From Caldilineaceae bacterium (lineage in GTDB: Bacteria > Chloroflexota > Anaerolineae > Caldilineales > Caldilineaceae), in NCBI GenBank assembly GCA_022842065.1, contig JALHQH010000002.1:414505-478504 (forward strand): 64,000 nucleotides of DNA, given 5' to 3'. The notes below the pieces were generated by a model. It ran no database searches. It saw only the letters and a list, made by a program, of their open reading frames with translations, and was not told the origin of the DNA. The position numbers and the translations under genes were made by a program. Each line of letters starts with the position of its first letter. The first letter of the stretch is position 1. Positions 34,406 to 44,000 of the stretch are shown one piece after another.

Positions 34406-36052
34406 TTACATTTCACGCAGCGTTTTGTAATAGTTGATCAACCCATTGGTCGAGCTATCGTGGCTTTGGACCAGCGCCGCACCGGCTAATTCGGGTTCAA
34501 TTGCCTTGGCCAACTGTTTCCCCAGCTCAACCCCCATCTGATCAAACGAGTTGATCTGCCAGATCACCCCTTGGGTGAAGATCTTGTGCTCGTAGAGGGC
34601 GATGAGCGAGCCAAGGGTCATGGGCGTCAACTGGCGGTAGAGGAAAGAGTTGGAAGGGCGATTGCCGACAAAGGTTTTAGCGGGGACCAGGCGTTCCAGT
34701 TCAGCTCCGGTCACACCGCTCTTTGTTAGTTCTGCCCGCACTTCGTCAGCAGTTTTGCCCTGCATGAGCGCCTCCGTCTGGGCAAAGAAGTTGGCCAACA
34801 GAATCGGGTGATGATTGCCCACTGGGTTGTGGCTCTGCGCGGCAGCCAGAAAATCACAGGGGATCAGTTTGGTCCCCTGGTGAATCAGTTGATAGAAGGC
34901 ATGTTGGCCATTTGTGCCCGGCTCGCCCCAGAGAATTGGTCCAGTTGTATAGTCAACCTGCGCGCCGGCTTTGGTCACTGACTTGCCGTTACTCTCCATG
35001 TCGCCCTGTTGAAAGTAGGCCGGGAAACGAGAGAGATATTCATCATAGGGCAGAATCGCCTGGGATTGGGCCTCCCAGAAGTTGTTATACCAGATCCCCA
35101 GCAGCCCCATCACCACCGGTATGTTTTGCGCGAAGGGGGTGGTACGAAAGTGTTCATCAACCCGATGGGCGCCGGTCAATAGTTCTTCAAAATTATCCAT
35201 CCCAATCGCCAGCACAATCGACAGCCCAATCGCCGACCAGAGCGAATAGCGCCCACCGACCCAATCCCAAAATTCAAACATATTCTCGCGGTCGATGCCA
35301 AAGGCGGTGACCGCTTTTTCGTTGGTGGAGAGGGCGACAAAGTGTTTGGCCACGGCACTTTCATCGTGGGCCTGATCGAGAAACCAAGTGCGCGCGCTAT
35401 GGGCATTGGTCATCGTCTCCTGTGTGGTAAAGGTCTTTGAAGCGATCAGAAAGAGGGTAGACTGGGGATCAAGGCCTTTGAGCGTCTCCGCCATATCAGT
35501 ACCATCGACATTGGAGACAAAGTGACTGCGCAGATCGGCGCGCGTATAGGGCTTAAGCGCCAGCGTCACCATCTTCGGCCCCAGATCCGAACCACCGATG
35601 CCAACGTTGACAATATCGGTAATCGGCTTGCCGGTATAGCCCCGCCAGACGCCGCCCCGTACCCGTTCACTAAAGTCGCGCATTTTGGCAAGCACGCGGT
35701 TGACTTCGGCCATGACATCGACCCCATCCACCATAATTGGACGATTGCTGCGGTTGCGCAAGGCAATATGCAGCACGGCGCGATCTTCCGTGTTGTTGAT
35801 CTTCTGGCCACTGAACATGGCCTCAATCGCTCCTGGTAGATTGGCCTGCTGCGCCAGCGCCAAGAGCAGCGTCATCGTCTTATCGGTAATCCGGTTTTTG
35901 GAATAGTCAAAGAGGAGGTCATCTAGGTGGAGCGAAAAGCGCGTAAAGCGCTCGGGGTCTTGGCGAAAGAGCGTGCGCATGGTCACGCCCTCCATCTCCT
36001 GACGATGGGCCTGCAGCGCCTGCCAGGCCGGCGAAGTGGTAAGCTGGGACAT
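34406..36052 (-). CDS. pgi: Glucose-6-phosphate isomerase
   Basis: Interconverts glucose 6-phosphate and fructose 6-phosphate in glycolysis and gluconeogenesis. The 548 residues match the long bacterial/eukaryotic-type enzyme. Recognised stretches: [22 protein letters not shown] site ([15 protein letters not shown]), [30 protein letters not shown], the signature [19 protein letters not shown] and [13 protein letters not shown]. An AAAGGAAA ribosome site precedes the ATG. It is a single-gene unit between hairpin arrays. Confidence 0.98.
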   Translation of the reverse strand: MSQLTTSPAWQALQAHRQEMEGVTMRTLFRQDPERFTRFSLHLDDLLFDYSKNRITDKTMTLLLALAQQANLPGAIEAMFSGQKINNTEDRAVLHIALRNRSNRPIMVDGVDVMAEVNRVLAKMRDFSERVRGGVWRGYTGKPITDIVNVGIGGSDLGPKMVTLALKPYTRADLRSHFVSNVDGTDMAETLKGLDPQSTLFLIASKTFTTQETMTNAHSARTWFLDQAHDESAVAKHFVALSTNEKAVTAFGIDRENMFEFWDWVGGRYSLWSAIGLSIVLAIGMDNFEELLTGAHRVDEHFRTTPFAQNIPVVMGLLGIWYNNFWEAQSQAILPYDEYLSRFPAYFQQGDMESNGKSVTKAGAQVDYTTGPILWGEPGTNGQHAFYQLIHQGTKLIPCDFLAAAQSHNPVGNHHPILLANFFAQTEALMQGKTADEVRAELTKSGVTGAELERLVPAKTFVGNRPSNSFLYRQLTPMTLGSLIALYEHKIFTQGVIWQINSFDQMGVELGKQLAKAIEPELAGAALVQSHDSSTNGLINYYKTLREM

Positions 36053-36130
36053 GCTATTTCCTTTCTGTGTTGCGAAGCAGTAATCTCTACTGGTTGCATT
36101 TTACCACAGAAGGGGGGAAGGGGATGTAAG

Positions 36131-36198
36131 ATGACAAGATGGCCGGATGACAAGATGACCCATTGTCATCTTGTCATCCGGTCATCTTGTCATCCCTT
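36131..36198. repeat. GATGACAAGATGGCCG word hairpin array
   Basis: GATGACAAGATGGCCGGATG, then ACAAGATGACC face TTGTCATCTTGTCATCCGGT and TCATCTTGTCATCC. Same family as the arrays flanking the 31.5-kb MITE. It lies between the upstream ends of pgi and the downstream end of the stress-protein gene. Confidence 0.8.
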
Positions 36199-36201
36199 CT
36201 A

Positions 36202-36648
36202 CTACTCGTCTTGTGCGCGGATCAGAAGGAGGGGACGGTCGGCCTGGTGGAGGATGCCGGCGGCGACGCTGCCGTAGAAGGCACGGGCGAGGCCGGAACG
36301 GCCGTGGCTGGCCATTGCAATCAGATCGACATTTTTGCGGACCGCTTCTTCAAGCACGGCGGTGACAACTGGACCATTGTCGATCACAAATTCAGCACTG
36401 ATGCCCAGTTGGGCCAGGCGTTCTTGCTGCCCCGTCAGATAGGCTTTGGCCTCTTCGGTCAGCGCTTCAATCTGGCTCACATCATAGTAGTGGCCCATGT
36501 CATAAGGACCAGCCAACACGACGCTTGGCTCGATCACCTGTAAAAAGACCAGCTTGGAGCCAAATTTGTGGGCGAGCTCTTCCACATAGGGGAAGATGCG
36601 CTCGGCGCGTTTGGAACCATCGAGCGGGACTAAAATTGTGTTATACAT
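36202..36648 (-). CDS. Universal stress protein (UspA family)
   Basis: A 148-residue single-domain Usp. It starts MYNTILVPLDGSKRAERIFP. The C-terminal ATP-binding pattern G-x2-G-x9-G-S/T is seen in MASHGRSGLARAFYGSVAAG. It is expected to be a cytoplasmic nucleotide-binding stress protein. The ATG at 36648 follows AAGGAG with six-base spacing, so a longer upstream frame is rejected. Single-gene unit. Confidence 0.93.
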   Translation of the reverse strand: MYNTILVPLDGSKRAERIFPYVEELAHKFGSKLVFLQVIEPSVVLAGPYDMGHYYDVSQIEALTEEAKAYLTGQQERLAQLGISAEFVIDNGPVVTAVLEEAVRKNVDLIAMASHGRSGLARAFYGSVAAGILHQADRPLLLIRAQDE

Positions 36649-36879
36649 ATTGTACTCCTTTGTGTACTGACAGGCCGCTGGCTGGGTATGCTCGTTGACA
36701 CAGTGAGTGTCGTTCGTTGCGCCGGCGGCCGGTCGATTCATTCCCTGCCTACAGCATACTGCCAGATCCCCTGGCTGTCAACCCTAGGGAGAAGAGCCTT
36801 TTTCCTCGTCCATAGGCTGGGATAAAGACTGGCTACATGGGTAGGCAGGCAATGAAGTCACTGAACCAATGTAGGCCGA

Positions 36880-39162
36880 TTAGCGGTTGGCTAAGAGTGG
36901 CAAGTAGAGCTGATGCACCGTTGTAGGCTGCGTCGCCTGGTCCAGATAGTCGGGGATGCCATCATTGTCACGATCGACTGGATTGCGCGGATCGGCGCCT
37001 GCTTCGATCTGATCGGGCACGCCATCACCATCGGCATCGGTATCCAAGAAGTTCGGCAGGTTGTCATCATCCAGATCCCCGGCGCGCTCCAAGTTATCCG
37101 GAATGGTATCACCATCTTGATCGTCATTGGGACCAGAGATGATGACCGTGGCAGCCTTTTGCGCCGTCGTCGTCGTGGGGACGCTTAACCGGGCTTGGCC
37201 GGCGGCAGTGGTCGCGGTCCAGGTCGCCACATTGGTGGTGTTGACCGTCAACGTTTGGGTAAAGGTGGTAGTGTACTGCGCGCCGGGGGCCAGGTGATAA
37301 GTGACGTTGTTAAGCAATTGACCAAGGTGACTGTCCGCCAGCGCATGGGTGGTCAGGGTGATTGGGCCCGTGTTGCGGACGGTGTAACAGTAGACAATCG
37401 TCGTGGCCAGCGGCACCTTGATCTCGTCAACCGGCGTACAGGTTGGGGTGATGCCCTCTATGCTCACGGTCTTGCTGAAGACAAAGGAGGTGAGTGGCAC
37501 CAGCGTCACATCAATCGTCTGCGTCGTGTGGCTGGTAAGGCTAATCGTAGTTGCGGTTTCCAGGTTGAGGGCATTGGCATAAAACTGGTCAGCATATAGC
37601 GGTGGTGAAGTAGTATCAGCGAAGCCTAAGCGATACTCGCCCGGTGCTAAGCCAACAAAGTCGTAATCACCGCCCGGCAGCGAGGTGGTGATTGCATCCG
37701 CAATTGACCATTCATCTACATTAGCGGTAGAAGGCTGGTAAAGTGTCACGAGAATATCCGCTAATTCGTGCCCTTGCTGATCGGTGACACTGCCTCTAAT
37801 CCGCCCCAGGCTCCCAAAGCGCTCTAATTGCGCATCAATCTGCGGGGTTGTACTATTTGCGTTGATGAGGACAAGTGTCGCATGGGCGGCAGCATGTGCA
37901 TTGACATAGTACTCAGATTCGTAGTCGGAAGAGCCGCGCAGGTCAAAAAAGATCCGATGCGGAATGGGATCTAAACAACAGAAAGTATAGTTGCCATCGT
38001 TGTCACTGCGCGCTGAGTGCATGACATCAACCCATAAACCGCGACCAGGTTCAAGTTCATTATCATAAGCAGCACGGATGTTGATGCCAGCCAATCCCTG
38101 GCCTTGCGGATCGGTCACGCGACCGCTAACTGCGCCGCGCAAGGCAAGTTGTGCATTAATGTTGGTGATTAGCAAACTATCGGTAATCGTTAACAAGGTT
38201 GCGGCGGCTGGATCATAGACATCGCCATAGTATTCGGTCGCATAGAGGGCTGTCGTCCAAGGATAGAGCGGTGAGGCATCCGAGAAACGAATGCGATAGA
38301 CGCCTTCGGGCAAGTTATCAAAAGTGTATTTACCATTTTCACTAACGCCAACAGAAACACGCCGATCCCAATGGATACCATCCGGTTCAATCCGCTGTTT
38401 GTCGCCTTGGATGATAATACCGGAGAGGGGATTACCGGAGAGATCAGTCACCGTACCCGTCACCGTGGACAAACTATCAAGCTGGGCATTAATCCCTTGC
38501 ACGGTTTGCCCAGCAGTGACACTGATCGGCACGGCATTCTCTTTTTCTTGTGCATTGTCATAATATTCCGGGGCATAGAAAGCGATGCCCCGGTCATAAA
38601 AGTAAACATGATAGGTACCGGTGTAAATACCGCGGATTTCGTAAGAGCCATCCACTTCGGTCTGTGCCGTCTTTAAAGTTAAATCAACATCTGTACGCAC
38701 GAGGTCAGCAGTGATATTCGCCAGTGGCGCGCCGTTGCGATCAGTCACAATTCCTTTGACGGTACCAGTCGGCGTTAGTATCACATTGATCCCGGTTACC
38801 GTTGCGCCGTCTGCCACCGTGATGTTAATCGGTTGGCCGGACTGGCCGGCCGTGCCGTAATATTCGGGAAAATAAGCTTGCGTTGCGGAGGCAGCATAGA
38901 TCCGATAGATACCCGCCGGCAAAGCAGCGGCGGTATAATTGCCGTTGGTATTGGTTGTGACAAAGGCAAATTCACTCCAACCTGTGGGGCTCACTTGCTG
39001 GTAGACAGTAATATTGATAGCTGCGAGCGCTTGCCCGCCCACCGCCGTCACCTTGCCGCGAATTTGGCCGGTGGCCTGGGCATAGGTGTCAACCGAAACA
39101 TGGCAGAAAAGGGCAAAAAATACAAAAAGGCCAAACAGATAGAAATGCTGGCGACGCGCCAT
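36880..39162 (-). CDS. Secreted protein with five carboxypeptidase-regulatory-like repeats
   Basis: A 760-residue secreted protein. After a signal peptide ([18 protein letters not shown], then A-Q-A) come five tandem modules of about 100-115 residues. Each starts G-x-V-x-G-x-V-T-D-x-x-G-x-x-L-A-x-I (for example [20 protein letters not shown]) and contains an E-Y-Y or Q-F-Y motif ([53 protein letters not shown]). A DUF11-like domain and a calcium-binding type 3-like tail ([27 protein letters not shown]) follow, and it ends YLPLLANR. It probably works as a surface adhesin or scaffold. The ATG at 39162 with AAGGGG is preferred over a longer start. Confidence 0.85.
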   Translation of the reverse strand: MARRQHFYLFGLFVFFALFCHVSVDTYAQATGQIRGKVTAVGGQALAAINITVYQQVSPTGWSEFAFVTTNTNGNYTAAALPAGIYRIYAASATQAYFPEYYGTAGQSGQPINITVADGATVTGINVILTPTGTVKGIVTDRNGAPLANITADLVRTDVDLTLKTAQTEVDGSYEIRGIYTGTYHVYFYDRGIAFYAPEYYDNAQEKENAVPISVTAGQTVQGINAQLDSLSTVTGTVTDLSGNPLSGIIIQGDKQRIEPDGIHWDRRVSVGVSENGKYTFDNLPEGVYRIRFSDASPLYPWTTALYATEYYGDVYDPAAATLLTITDSLLITNINAQLALRGAVSGRVTDPQGQGLAGINIRAAYDNELEPGRGLWVDVMHSARSDNDGNYTFCCLDPIPHRIFFDLRGSSDYESEYYVNAHAAAHATLVLINANSTTPQIDAQLERFGSLGRIRGSVTDQQGHELADILVTLYQPSTANVDEWSIADAITTSLPGGDYDFVGLAPGEYRLGFADTTSPPLYADQFYANALNLETATTISLTSHTTQTIDVTLVPLTSFVFSKTVSIEGITPTCTPVDEIKVPLATTIVYCYTVRNTGPITLTTHALADSHLGQLLNNVTYHLAPGAQYTTTFTQTLTVNTTNVATWTATTAAGQARLSVPTTTTAQKAATVIISGPNDDQDGDTIPDNLERAGDLDDDNLPNFLDTDADGDGVPDQIEAGADPRNPVDRDNDGIPDYLDQATQPTTVHQLYLPLLANR

Positions 39163-39326
39163 TGCACACCCCTTCGTTGTGTTTACACAGTAGAGTGATT
39201 GATAAAGACCGATCAGTGGAATCAGAGAGGTGATGCACAGGAGCAAAGCGATGCCATCGAGTCGGCTGAAATCGCGGCGGCAAGTTGAGGTTGGGACAAC
39301 GGTTGCCGGGGGATCCAGTAAGGTCT

Positions 39327-39354
39327 ATTATAGCAAGGATGGCAGGAATTCAAA
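39327..39354 (-). promoter_or_regulatory. Promoter of the five-repeat secreted protein
   Basis: On the minus strand TTTGAA, a 16-base spacer and TGCTATAAT (extended -10) lie about 165 bases upstream of the chosen start. Confidence 0.5.
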
Positions 39355-39437
39355 AAATATACACCCGGCGATGTTCGTACGCAGTGTAGCGGTCACAACT
39401 TTCTCTCTACCAAAAAAGCTGCTACACTACAGCCCAT

Positions 39438-40070
39438 ATGCAAGCACTACCTTTTCTCTATTTCCTCATTGCGTTTCTGGTTGGTGCCCTCCCCTTTTCC
39501 CTATGGGTGGGGCGGTTGGCACTGGGCAAAGATATCCGCACCGTGGGTGATGCCAATCCGGGCGCGACCAACGTTTTACGCGCCGGCGGCAAAGGTGCAG
39601 CGGCCGTGGCCCTGTTGCTTGACTTTCTCAAGGGTATGCTCCCAGTCGGGATTGCCCACCTCTACCTGGGTTGGCACGGGTGGACGCTGGTGGTGATCGC
39701 GATCCTGCCGGTGTTGGGCCATGCCTTTAGCCCCTTTCTGGGTGGGCGCGGTGGCAAAGCCGTGGCGACGACCGGCGGCATCTGGAGCGGTTTGACCGCC
39801 TGGGAAGGGATCACGATTGGCGCGCTGCTGCTGGCGGTGGGTACCTACCTGCTGGGCGCAAATGGTTGGGCCGTTTTAATGGCGATCAGTGGGATGTTGC
39901 TTTATCTGCTCCTCACCCCGCCGGAGTGGAATCTGCTCGATGCGCGGCCCGAACAGTGGGTGATCGCGGCAGTCGGCCTGCTTAATCTGCTGCTGCTGGC
40001 CTGGAAACATCGAGCCGATCTACGCCAACCACCGCGGTGGCGCGGTGGTCGCCGAAAGGCAGCTGCTTGA
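39438..40070 (+). CDS. plsY: Glycerol-3-phosphate acyltransferase PlsY
   Basis: Integral-membrane acyltransferase (210 residues) that moves an acyl group from acyl-phosphate to glycerol 3-phosphate, the first step of phospholipid synthesis. Motifs: GALPFSLWVGRL, the phosphate loop VGDANPGATNVLRAGGKGA and PFLGGRGGKAVATTGG. Several membrane segments. Its TGA shares a base with the ATG of the next gene (TGATG), so a glycosyltransferase is translationally coupled. The context with a carotenoid-type desaturase raises the question whether this acyltransferase also serves pigment modification, but the sequence looks like ordinary PlsY. Confidence 0.95.
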   Translation: MQALPFLYFLIAFLVGALPFSLWVGRLALGKDIRTVGDANPGATNVLRAGGKGAAAVALLLDFLKGMLPVGIAHLYLGWHGWTLVVIAILPVLGHAFSPFLGGRGGKAVATTGGIWSGLTAWEGITIGALLLAVGTYLLGANGWAVLMAISGMLLYLLLTPPEWNLLDARPEQWVIAAVGLLNLLLLAWKHRADLRQPPRWRGGRRKAAA

Positions 40071-41317
40071 TGGTCACCTTGGCAATGGCCGTCACCTTCG
40101 CCTTGTTGGTGATGTTGGTTACCCTGCTACACAATTGGTGTTGCTTCCCCCGCCTGTGTACGCCTATAGCTATCCAGAAAAGTCTTGTCCAGCGAGACCT
40201 GTCAGGTGCGCCAACGAAATTGCTCGATTTGCTACGATCGTTGACTGGCGTACCTGACAGGTCTTTTATGGATGACTATACCACCCGCAATGCCGGCAAA
40301 GCACCGGGCGTCTCGATCCTGATCCCGGCGCGCAACGAAGCCCAAAATATTGGGCCAACCATCACCAAGCTGCTGCAACAGCACTACCCAACCTTTGAAC
40401 TACTCGTGCTCGATGACCATTCCGAAGATGGCACGGCGACATTGGCCAAGGCCGCGGCGGCTGGGGATCTGCGTTTTCGGCTACTCGCTGGAACAACCTT
40501 ACCGGCTGGCTGGGGCGGCAAAAATTGGGCCTGTCATCAGTTGGCCGGTGCGGCGCAATATGATCTGCTACTCTTTACCGATGCCGATGTCCAATGGCAA
40601 CCCCAAGCGTTACAAGCACTGGTCACCATGCAGCAACAGCGCAAAGCCGATCTGCTCACCGTCTGGCCAACCCAAATCACCATTACGTGGGGCGAACGGC
40701 TGGTGGTGCCACTGATGAGTTTTGCGATCTGGGCCTATTTGCCCGTTTGGTTGGCCCATCACGCCCCCTTTCCCAGCGCGGCGGCAGCGAATGGTCAATG
40801 CCTGCTCTTTCGGCGCGCTGTTTATCAGGCTTGTGGTGGTCACGCCGCCGTACGCGGCCAGGTCCTGGACGATGTGTTGCTGGCCCAACGGGTGAAGGCA
40901 ACCGGGGGTCGCCTGCGCATGGCTGATGGAGCGGGGTTAATTCGTTGTCGCATGTATGATAGTTGGCAAAGCACTCTTCATGGCTATGCGAAGAATATTT
41001 TGGCTGGCCACAATGGCTCACCCTTGTTTCTGATCGTATCAACCATTTTTCATCTGACCGTCTTTATCGGGCCGTGGCTCTGGTTACTCTTTGGTCTGCT
41101 GCTACCAACCACCGGTTGGCCGCGATGGCCCCTTGGCCTGATCGGACTGGCCTGGCTTTTGCGCCTGCTCACCGCCCATGCTACCGGTCAACGGCTGGGC
41201 GATGCCTTTTTGATGCCGCTCTCCGTCCTGCTCATGACCCGCATTGCCCTCCTCTCCCTCTGGTGGCACTGGCATTACGGCGCGCCCCAGTGGAAAGGGA
41301 GGATAATGGTTAATTGA
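40070..41317 (+). CDS. Family 2 glycosyltransferase (CrtQ/HpnB-like)
   Basis: A 415-residue membrane-associated GT2 enzyme. It has an N-terminal hydrophobic segment (VTFALLVMLVTLL), a GT-A domain from about residue 85 (SILIPARNEAQNIGPTITKL, LVLDDHSEDGT, LLLFTDADVQW, QVLDDVLLAQRVK) and two or three C-terminal membrane segments. The layout fits carotenoid (CrtQ) or hopanoid-cluster (HpnB) glycosyltransferases. The start overlapping the plsY stop is chosen over one 33 bases upstream. Residues about 42-65 (RDLSGAPTKLLDLLRSLTGV, then PDRS) are encoded by a 70-base palindromic repeat inserted in frame between the membrane segment and the catalytic domain. Confidence 0.88.
   Translation: MVTLAMAVTFALLVMLVTLLHNWCCFPRLCTPIAIQKSLVQRDLSGAPTKLLDLLRSLTGVPDRSFMDDYTTRNAGKAPGVSILIPARNEAQNIGPTITKLLQQHYPTFELLVLDDHSEDGTATLAKAAAAGDLRFRLLAGTTLPAGWGGKNWACHQLAGAAQYDLLLFTDADVQWQPQALQALVTMQQQRKADLLTVWPTQITITWGERLVVPLMSFAIWAYLPVWLAHHAPFPSAAAANGQCLLFRRAVYQACGGHAAVRGQVLDDVLLAQRVKATGGRLRMADGAGLIRCRMYDSWQSTLHGYAKNILAGHNGSPLFLIVSTIFHLTVFIGPWLWLLFGLLLPTTGWPRWPLGLIGLAWLLRLLTAHATGQRLGDAFLMPLSVLLMTRIALLSLWWHWHYGAPQWKGRIMVN
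40195..40264. repeat. REP-like palindrome AGACCTGTCAGGT inside the GT2 gene
   Basis: AGACCTGTCAGGT-GCGCCA-ACG pairs with CGT-TGAC-TGGCGT-ACCTGACAGGTCT around a 20-base centre. All of it is read in frame. Confidence 0.85.
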
Positions 41318-41355
41318 AAATTGAGAATGGTTAATGGTTAATGCGCCGTCCCGCG

Positions 41356-41404
41356 CAGTCTCGTGTCTCGCATCTCGTGTCTCGCATCTCGTGTCTCGTG
41401 TCTA
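41356..41404. repeat. CTCGTGTCTCGCAT word array
   Basis: Repeated CTCGTGTCTCGCAT units in one orientation, in the leader of the desaturase gene, a few bases before the ATG. Same words as the arrays at 3.4, 17.6 and 19.7 kb; no facing arm is seen. Confidence 0.75.
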
Positions 41405-41412
41405 AATCAACT

Positions 41413-42927
41413 ATGACTACATCACCTATCATCATCATCGGGGCCGGGATTGGCGGGTTGAGCGCGGCGATTCGGTTGGCCGGGGCAGGAGAGCGCGTGG
41501 TGGTGCTGGAGCAGAACGCCACGGTTGGCGGCAAGATGGGCGAGGTGACGGCGGCGGGCTTTCGCTGGGATACGGGGCCGTCGGTAATTACCATGCGCCA
41601 TGTCTTCACCGACCTTTTTGCGACAGCCGGGCGGCGGCTGGAAGATTACCTAACGCTGGAGCCGGTTGATCCGTTGACCCGCTATTTCTACCCCGATGGC
41701 ACGCTGCTCAATGTCACGCGCGATTGGCCCCAATTAGCCGCGCAGATCGCAGCCATCGAACCGCGTGATGTGGAGGGCTATCTCAGTTTTCTCGCTTACG
41801 CCGCGAGGTTACACCGCATCACCGGCCCCACCTTTGTCTATGATCAGCCACCCAGTTGGCGCACCTTGCGCACGGTCTCACCGCTGGAACTCTTCAAAGT
41901 TGACCCCTGGTTTACCCTGGATCAGGTGATTCGCCGCCATGTGCGCACGCCCCAACTGCGCCAGCTTTTGGGCCGCTTTGCTACCTATGTGGGGGCTAGC
42001 CCCTATCAAGCGCCAGCCACCTTGGGCGTGATTGCGGATGTGGAATTAACCAGCGGGGTCTGGTATCCCCGTGGCGGGATCTACGCGATTGCCAAGGCAC
42101 TCCAACAGCTCGCCACTGAATTAGGGGTGGAGGTGCGTACTGGTTGTACAGTCAAGCAGATTGAGGTAGCAGGGGGTCGGGTCACAGGGATCAGTTTGAC
42201 CGACGGCACCCAACTTGTGGCAAGCGCCGTGATTGCCAATGTGGATGTTACGACTGTCTACACGAAGTTATTACCCCCAACAGTTGCCACACCGGCGCGC
42301 CAAAACAGTTTACAGCGGATCGAACCTTCCTGCTCCGGCTATGTACTGCTCCTGGGCATCGAAGGTGAATCCAAACAATTAGCCCATCACAACATCTTCT
42401 TTGCGCCCAATTATAAGCGTGAATTTGCCGACATCTTTACCCGCGGGATTCCCCCGCGCGATCCAACCGTCTATGTCTCGATCACTAGCAAAAGCGACCC
42501 GACCCATGCGCCGCCGGGCTGTGAAAATTGGTTTGTGCTGGTCAACGCGCCGGCCCTCAGCAAACAAACCGGTGGCTTTGACTGGGCCAACGCAGAAGCG
42601 GCCTATCGGGAACATGTCTTTGACACCCTCGCCGGCTTCGGGCTGGAGATTCGCGACCGCATCCGCCACGTCACGGTGCGCACACCGGTTGATCTGGCCG
42701 AACGGACCGCAGCCTGGCGGGGCGCGCTCTATGGCATCTCCTCCAACCAGGCGCTCAATGCCTTTCGCCGGCCGCATAATCGCTGCGCCCATGTGCGGGG
42801 ACTCTACTTTGCCGGCGGGGCCACCCATCCTGGCGGCGGTGTCCCAATGGTGACCTTGTCCGGCAAGGTGGCGGCAGAGTTGCTCTTAGCTGATTTAGGT
42901 ACACGGCCCAAAACTGGGCAACCATGA
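41413..42927 (+). CDS. Phytoene desaturase-like (CrtI/CrtN/CrtO) enzyme
   Basis: A 504-residue FAD-dependent carotenoid desaturase/oxidase-like enzyme. It begins TTSPIIIIGAGIGGLSAAIR, the dinucleotide fold, followed by VVVLEQNATVGGKMGEV. Other family stretches are FRWDTGPSVITM, WYPRGGIYAIAKALQQLA and the C-terminal FAGGATHPGGGVPMVTLSGK. It could desaturate phytoene or apo-carotenoids, or oxidise a pigment end; the sequence cannot decide which. The ATG at 41413 lies directly after the CTCGTGTCTCG array. Together with the upstream glycosyltransferase it suggests a glycosylated carotenoid, although no phytoene synthase is in the window. Confidence 0.87.
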   Translation: MTTSPIIIIGAGIGGLSAAIRLAGAGERVVVLEQNATVGGKMGEVTAAGFRWDTGPSVITMRHVFTDLFATAGRRLEDYLTLEPVDPLTRYFYPDGTLLNVTRDWPQLAAQIAAIEPRDVEGYLSFLAYAARLHRITGPTFVYDQPPSWRTLRTVSPLELFKVDPWFTLDQVIRRHVRTPQLRQLLGRFATYVGASPYQAPATLGVIADVELTSGVWYPRGGIYAIAKALQQLATELGVEVRTGCTVKQIEVAGGRVTGISLTDGTQLVASAVIANVDVTTVYTKLLPPTVATPARQNSLQRIEPSCSGYVLLLGIEGESKQLAHHNIFFAPNYKREFADIFTRGIPPRDPTVYVSITSKSDPTHAPPGCENWFVLVNAPALSKQTGGFDWANAEAAYREHVFDTLAGFGLEIRDRIRHVTVRTPVDLAERTAAWRGALYGISSNQALNAFRRPHNRCAHVRGLYFAGGATHPGGGVPMVTLSGKVAAELLLADLGTRPKTGQP

Positions 42928-42961
42928 ACGTTACGTTATTGTGTCACCACAAGGAGCGGCC

Positions 42962-43735
42962 ATGCGCTTTCGCAAATTAAGCCGACGCGGCAAAATTATC
43001 TATCTGCTCAGCACCATGCTCTTTGGCCTGCTCATCGGCGGGATCGGCTTTGTCTGGTGGGCGGCCCAGACCGCGGCGGCGCTGCCCCAGGCATTGGCCG
43101 CACTCCAATCCGATGCCCAGGTTGTGGTTGAGGTAACCCCTTGGCTCACCTTCACCCCCACTGCGCCGACACCAACCGTAGGCTTTATCCTCTATCCGGC
43201 CGCACGCGTTGATCCCCGCGCCTATGCCCCTGCCGCACGGGCCATTGCCGCGGCCGGCTACTTGGTGGTCATTCCACCGATGCCCCTCAACCTAGCGGTC
43301 CTTGCGCCTGGGCGCGCCACCGAAGTTATGACCGCCTATCCAGCGATTACCGATTGGGCGATTGGCGGGCACTCGCTCGGCGGCGCAATGGCCGTCAACT
43401 ATGTCGCGGCGCATCCCGGTCAAGTTGACACCCTGATCCTCTGGGCCGCCTACCCGACCGCCAGTGACAGCCTAGCAGAACGGACAGACCTTACCGTCTA
43501 CTCCATCTACGCGACGAATGACGGCATGGCGACCGTTGCCGAGATCGACGCCACCAGGTCCTATTTGCCGGCAGAAACCGTCTATGTATCGATTATCGGG
43601 GGTAACCACGGACAGTTTGGGTGGTACACCTTTCTCGAAGGGGATAATGTCGCCACCATTTCACCTGCCGACCAACAAGCACAGGTAATTGATGCCACGC
43701 TGACCGCATTGGCTGCACAAAACAGGGTACGCTAG
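42962..43735 (+). CDS. Membrane-anchored alpha/beta hydrolase
   Basis: A 257-residue hydrolase with an N-terminal membrane anchor (IIYLLSTMLFGLLIGGIGFV). The nucleophile elbow is GGHSLGGAM (Ser), and the catalytic His is probably in IGGNHGQFGWY; the strand VGFILYPAARVDPRAYAP and the active-site layout match the alpha/beta-hydrolase-5 group. The substrate is unknown. AAGGAG lies five bases before the ATG. It follows the desaturase by 34 bases and is likely co-transcribed. Confidence 0.85.
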   Translation: MRFRKLSRRGKIIYLLSTMLFGLLIGGIGFVWWAAQTAAALPQALAALQSDAQVVVEVTPWLTFTPTAPTPTVGFILYPAARVDPRAYAPAARAIAAAGYLVVIPPMPLNLAVLAPGRATEVMTAYPAITDWAIGGHSLGGAMAVNYVAAHPGQVDTLILWAAYPTASDSLAERTDLTVYSIYATNDGMATVAEIDATRSYLPAETVYVSIIGGNHGQFGWYTFLEGDNVATISPADQQAQVIDATLTALAAQNRVR

Positions 43736-43796
43736 GATTTTCGATCGCCACGCACGCGTTATTATAGCAGCGTTATAGCAGCAGTTGTCACTAGTT

Positions 43797-43931
43797 AGTT
43801 TCTGTTGCGAAAGGGCTTTATCACCGCCAAGGTCGCGAAGCTTCGCAAAGGGTTTTCTCTGAAGTTTCTTTGCGATTCCTTCGCGCTCTTGGCGACCTTG
43901 GCGGTAGAAATGGCGTTTCGCAACAGAAACT
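43797..43931. mobile_element. 135-bp MITE-like hairpin element
   Basis: Terminal inverted repeats AGTTTCTGTTGCGAAA (43797-43812 and 43916-43931), with a second inner pair ACCGCCAAGGTCGC / GCGACCTTGGCGGT, make a long hairpin. No ORF. It lies in the 265-base gap between the hydrolase and the FAD enzyme. Confidence 0.8.
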
Positions 43932-44000
43932 AGTTAACCCGTTCGCCAGTGTAAAACGTGTTAACTTGTGGCAGCGTCAAGGATAAATGATAAGGAAAAG

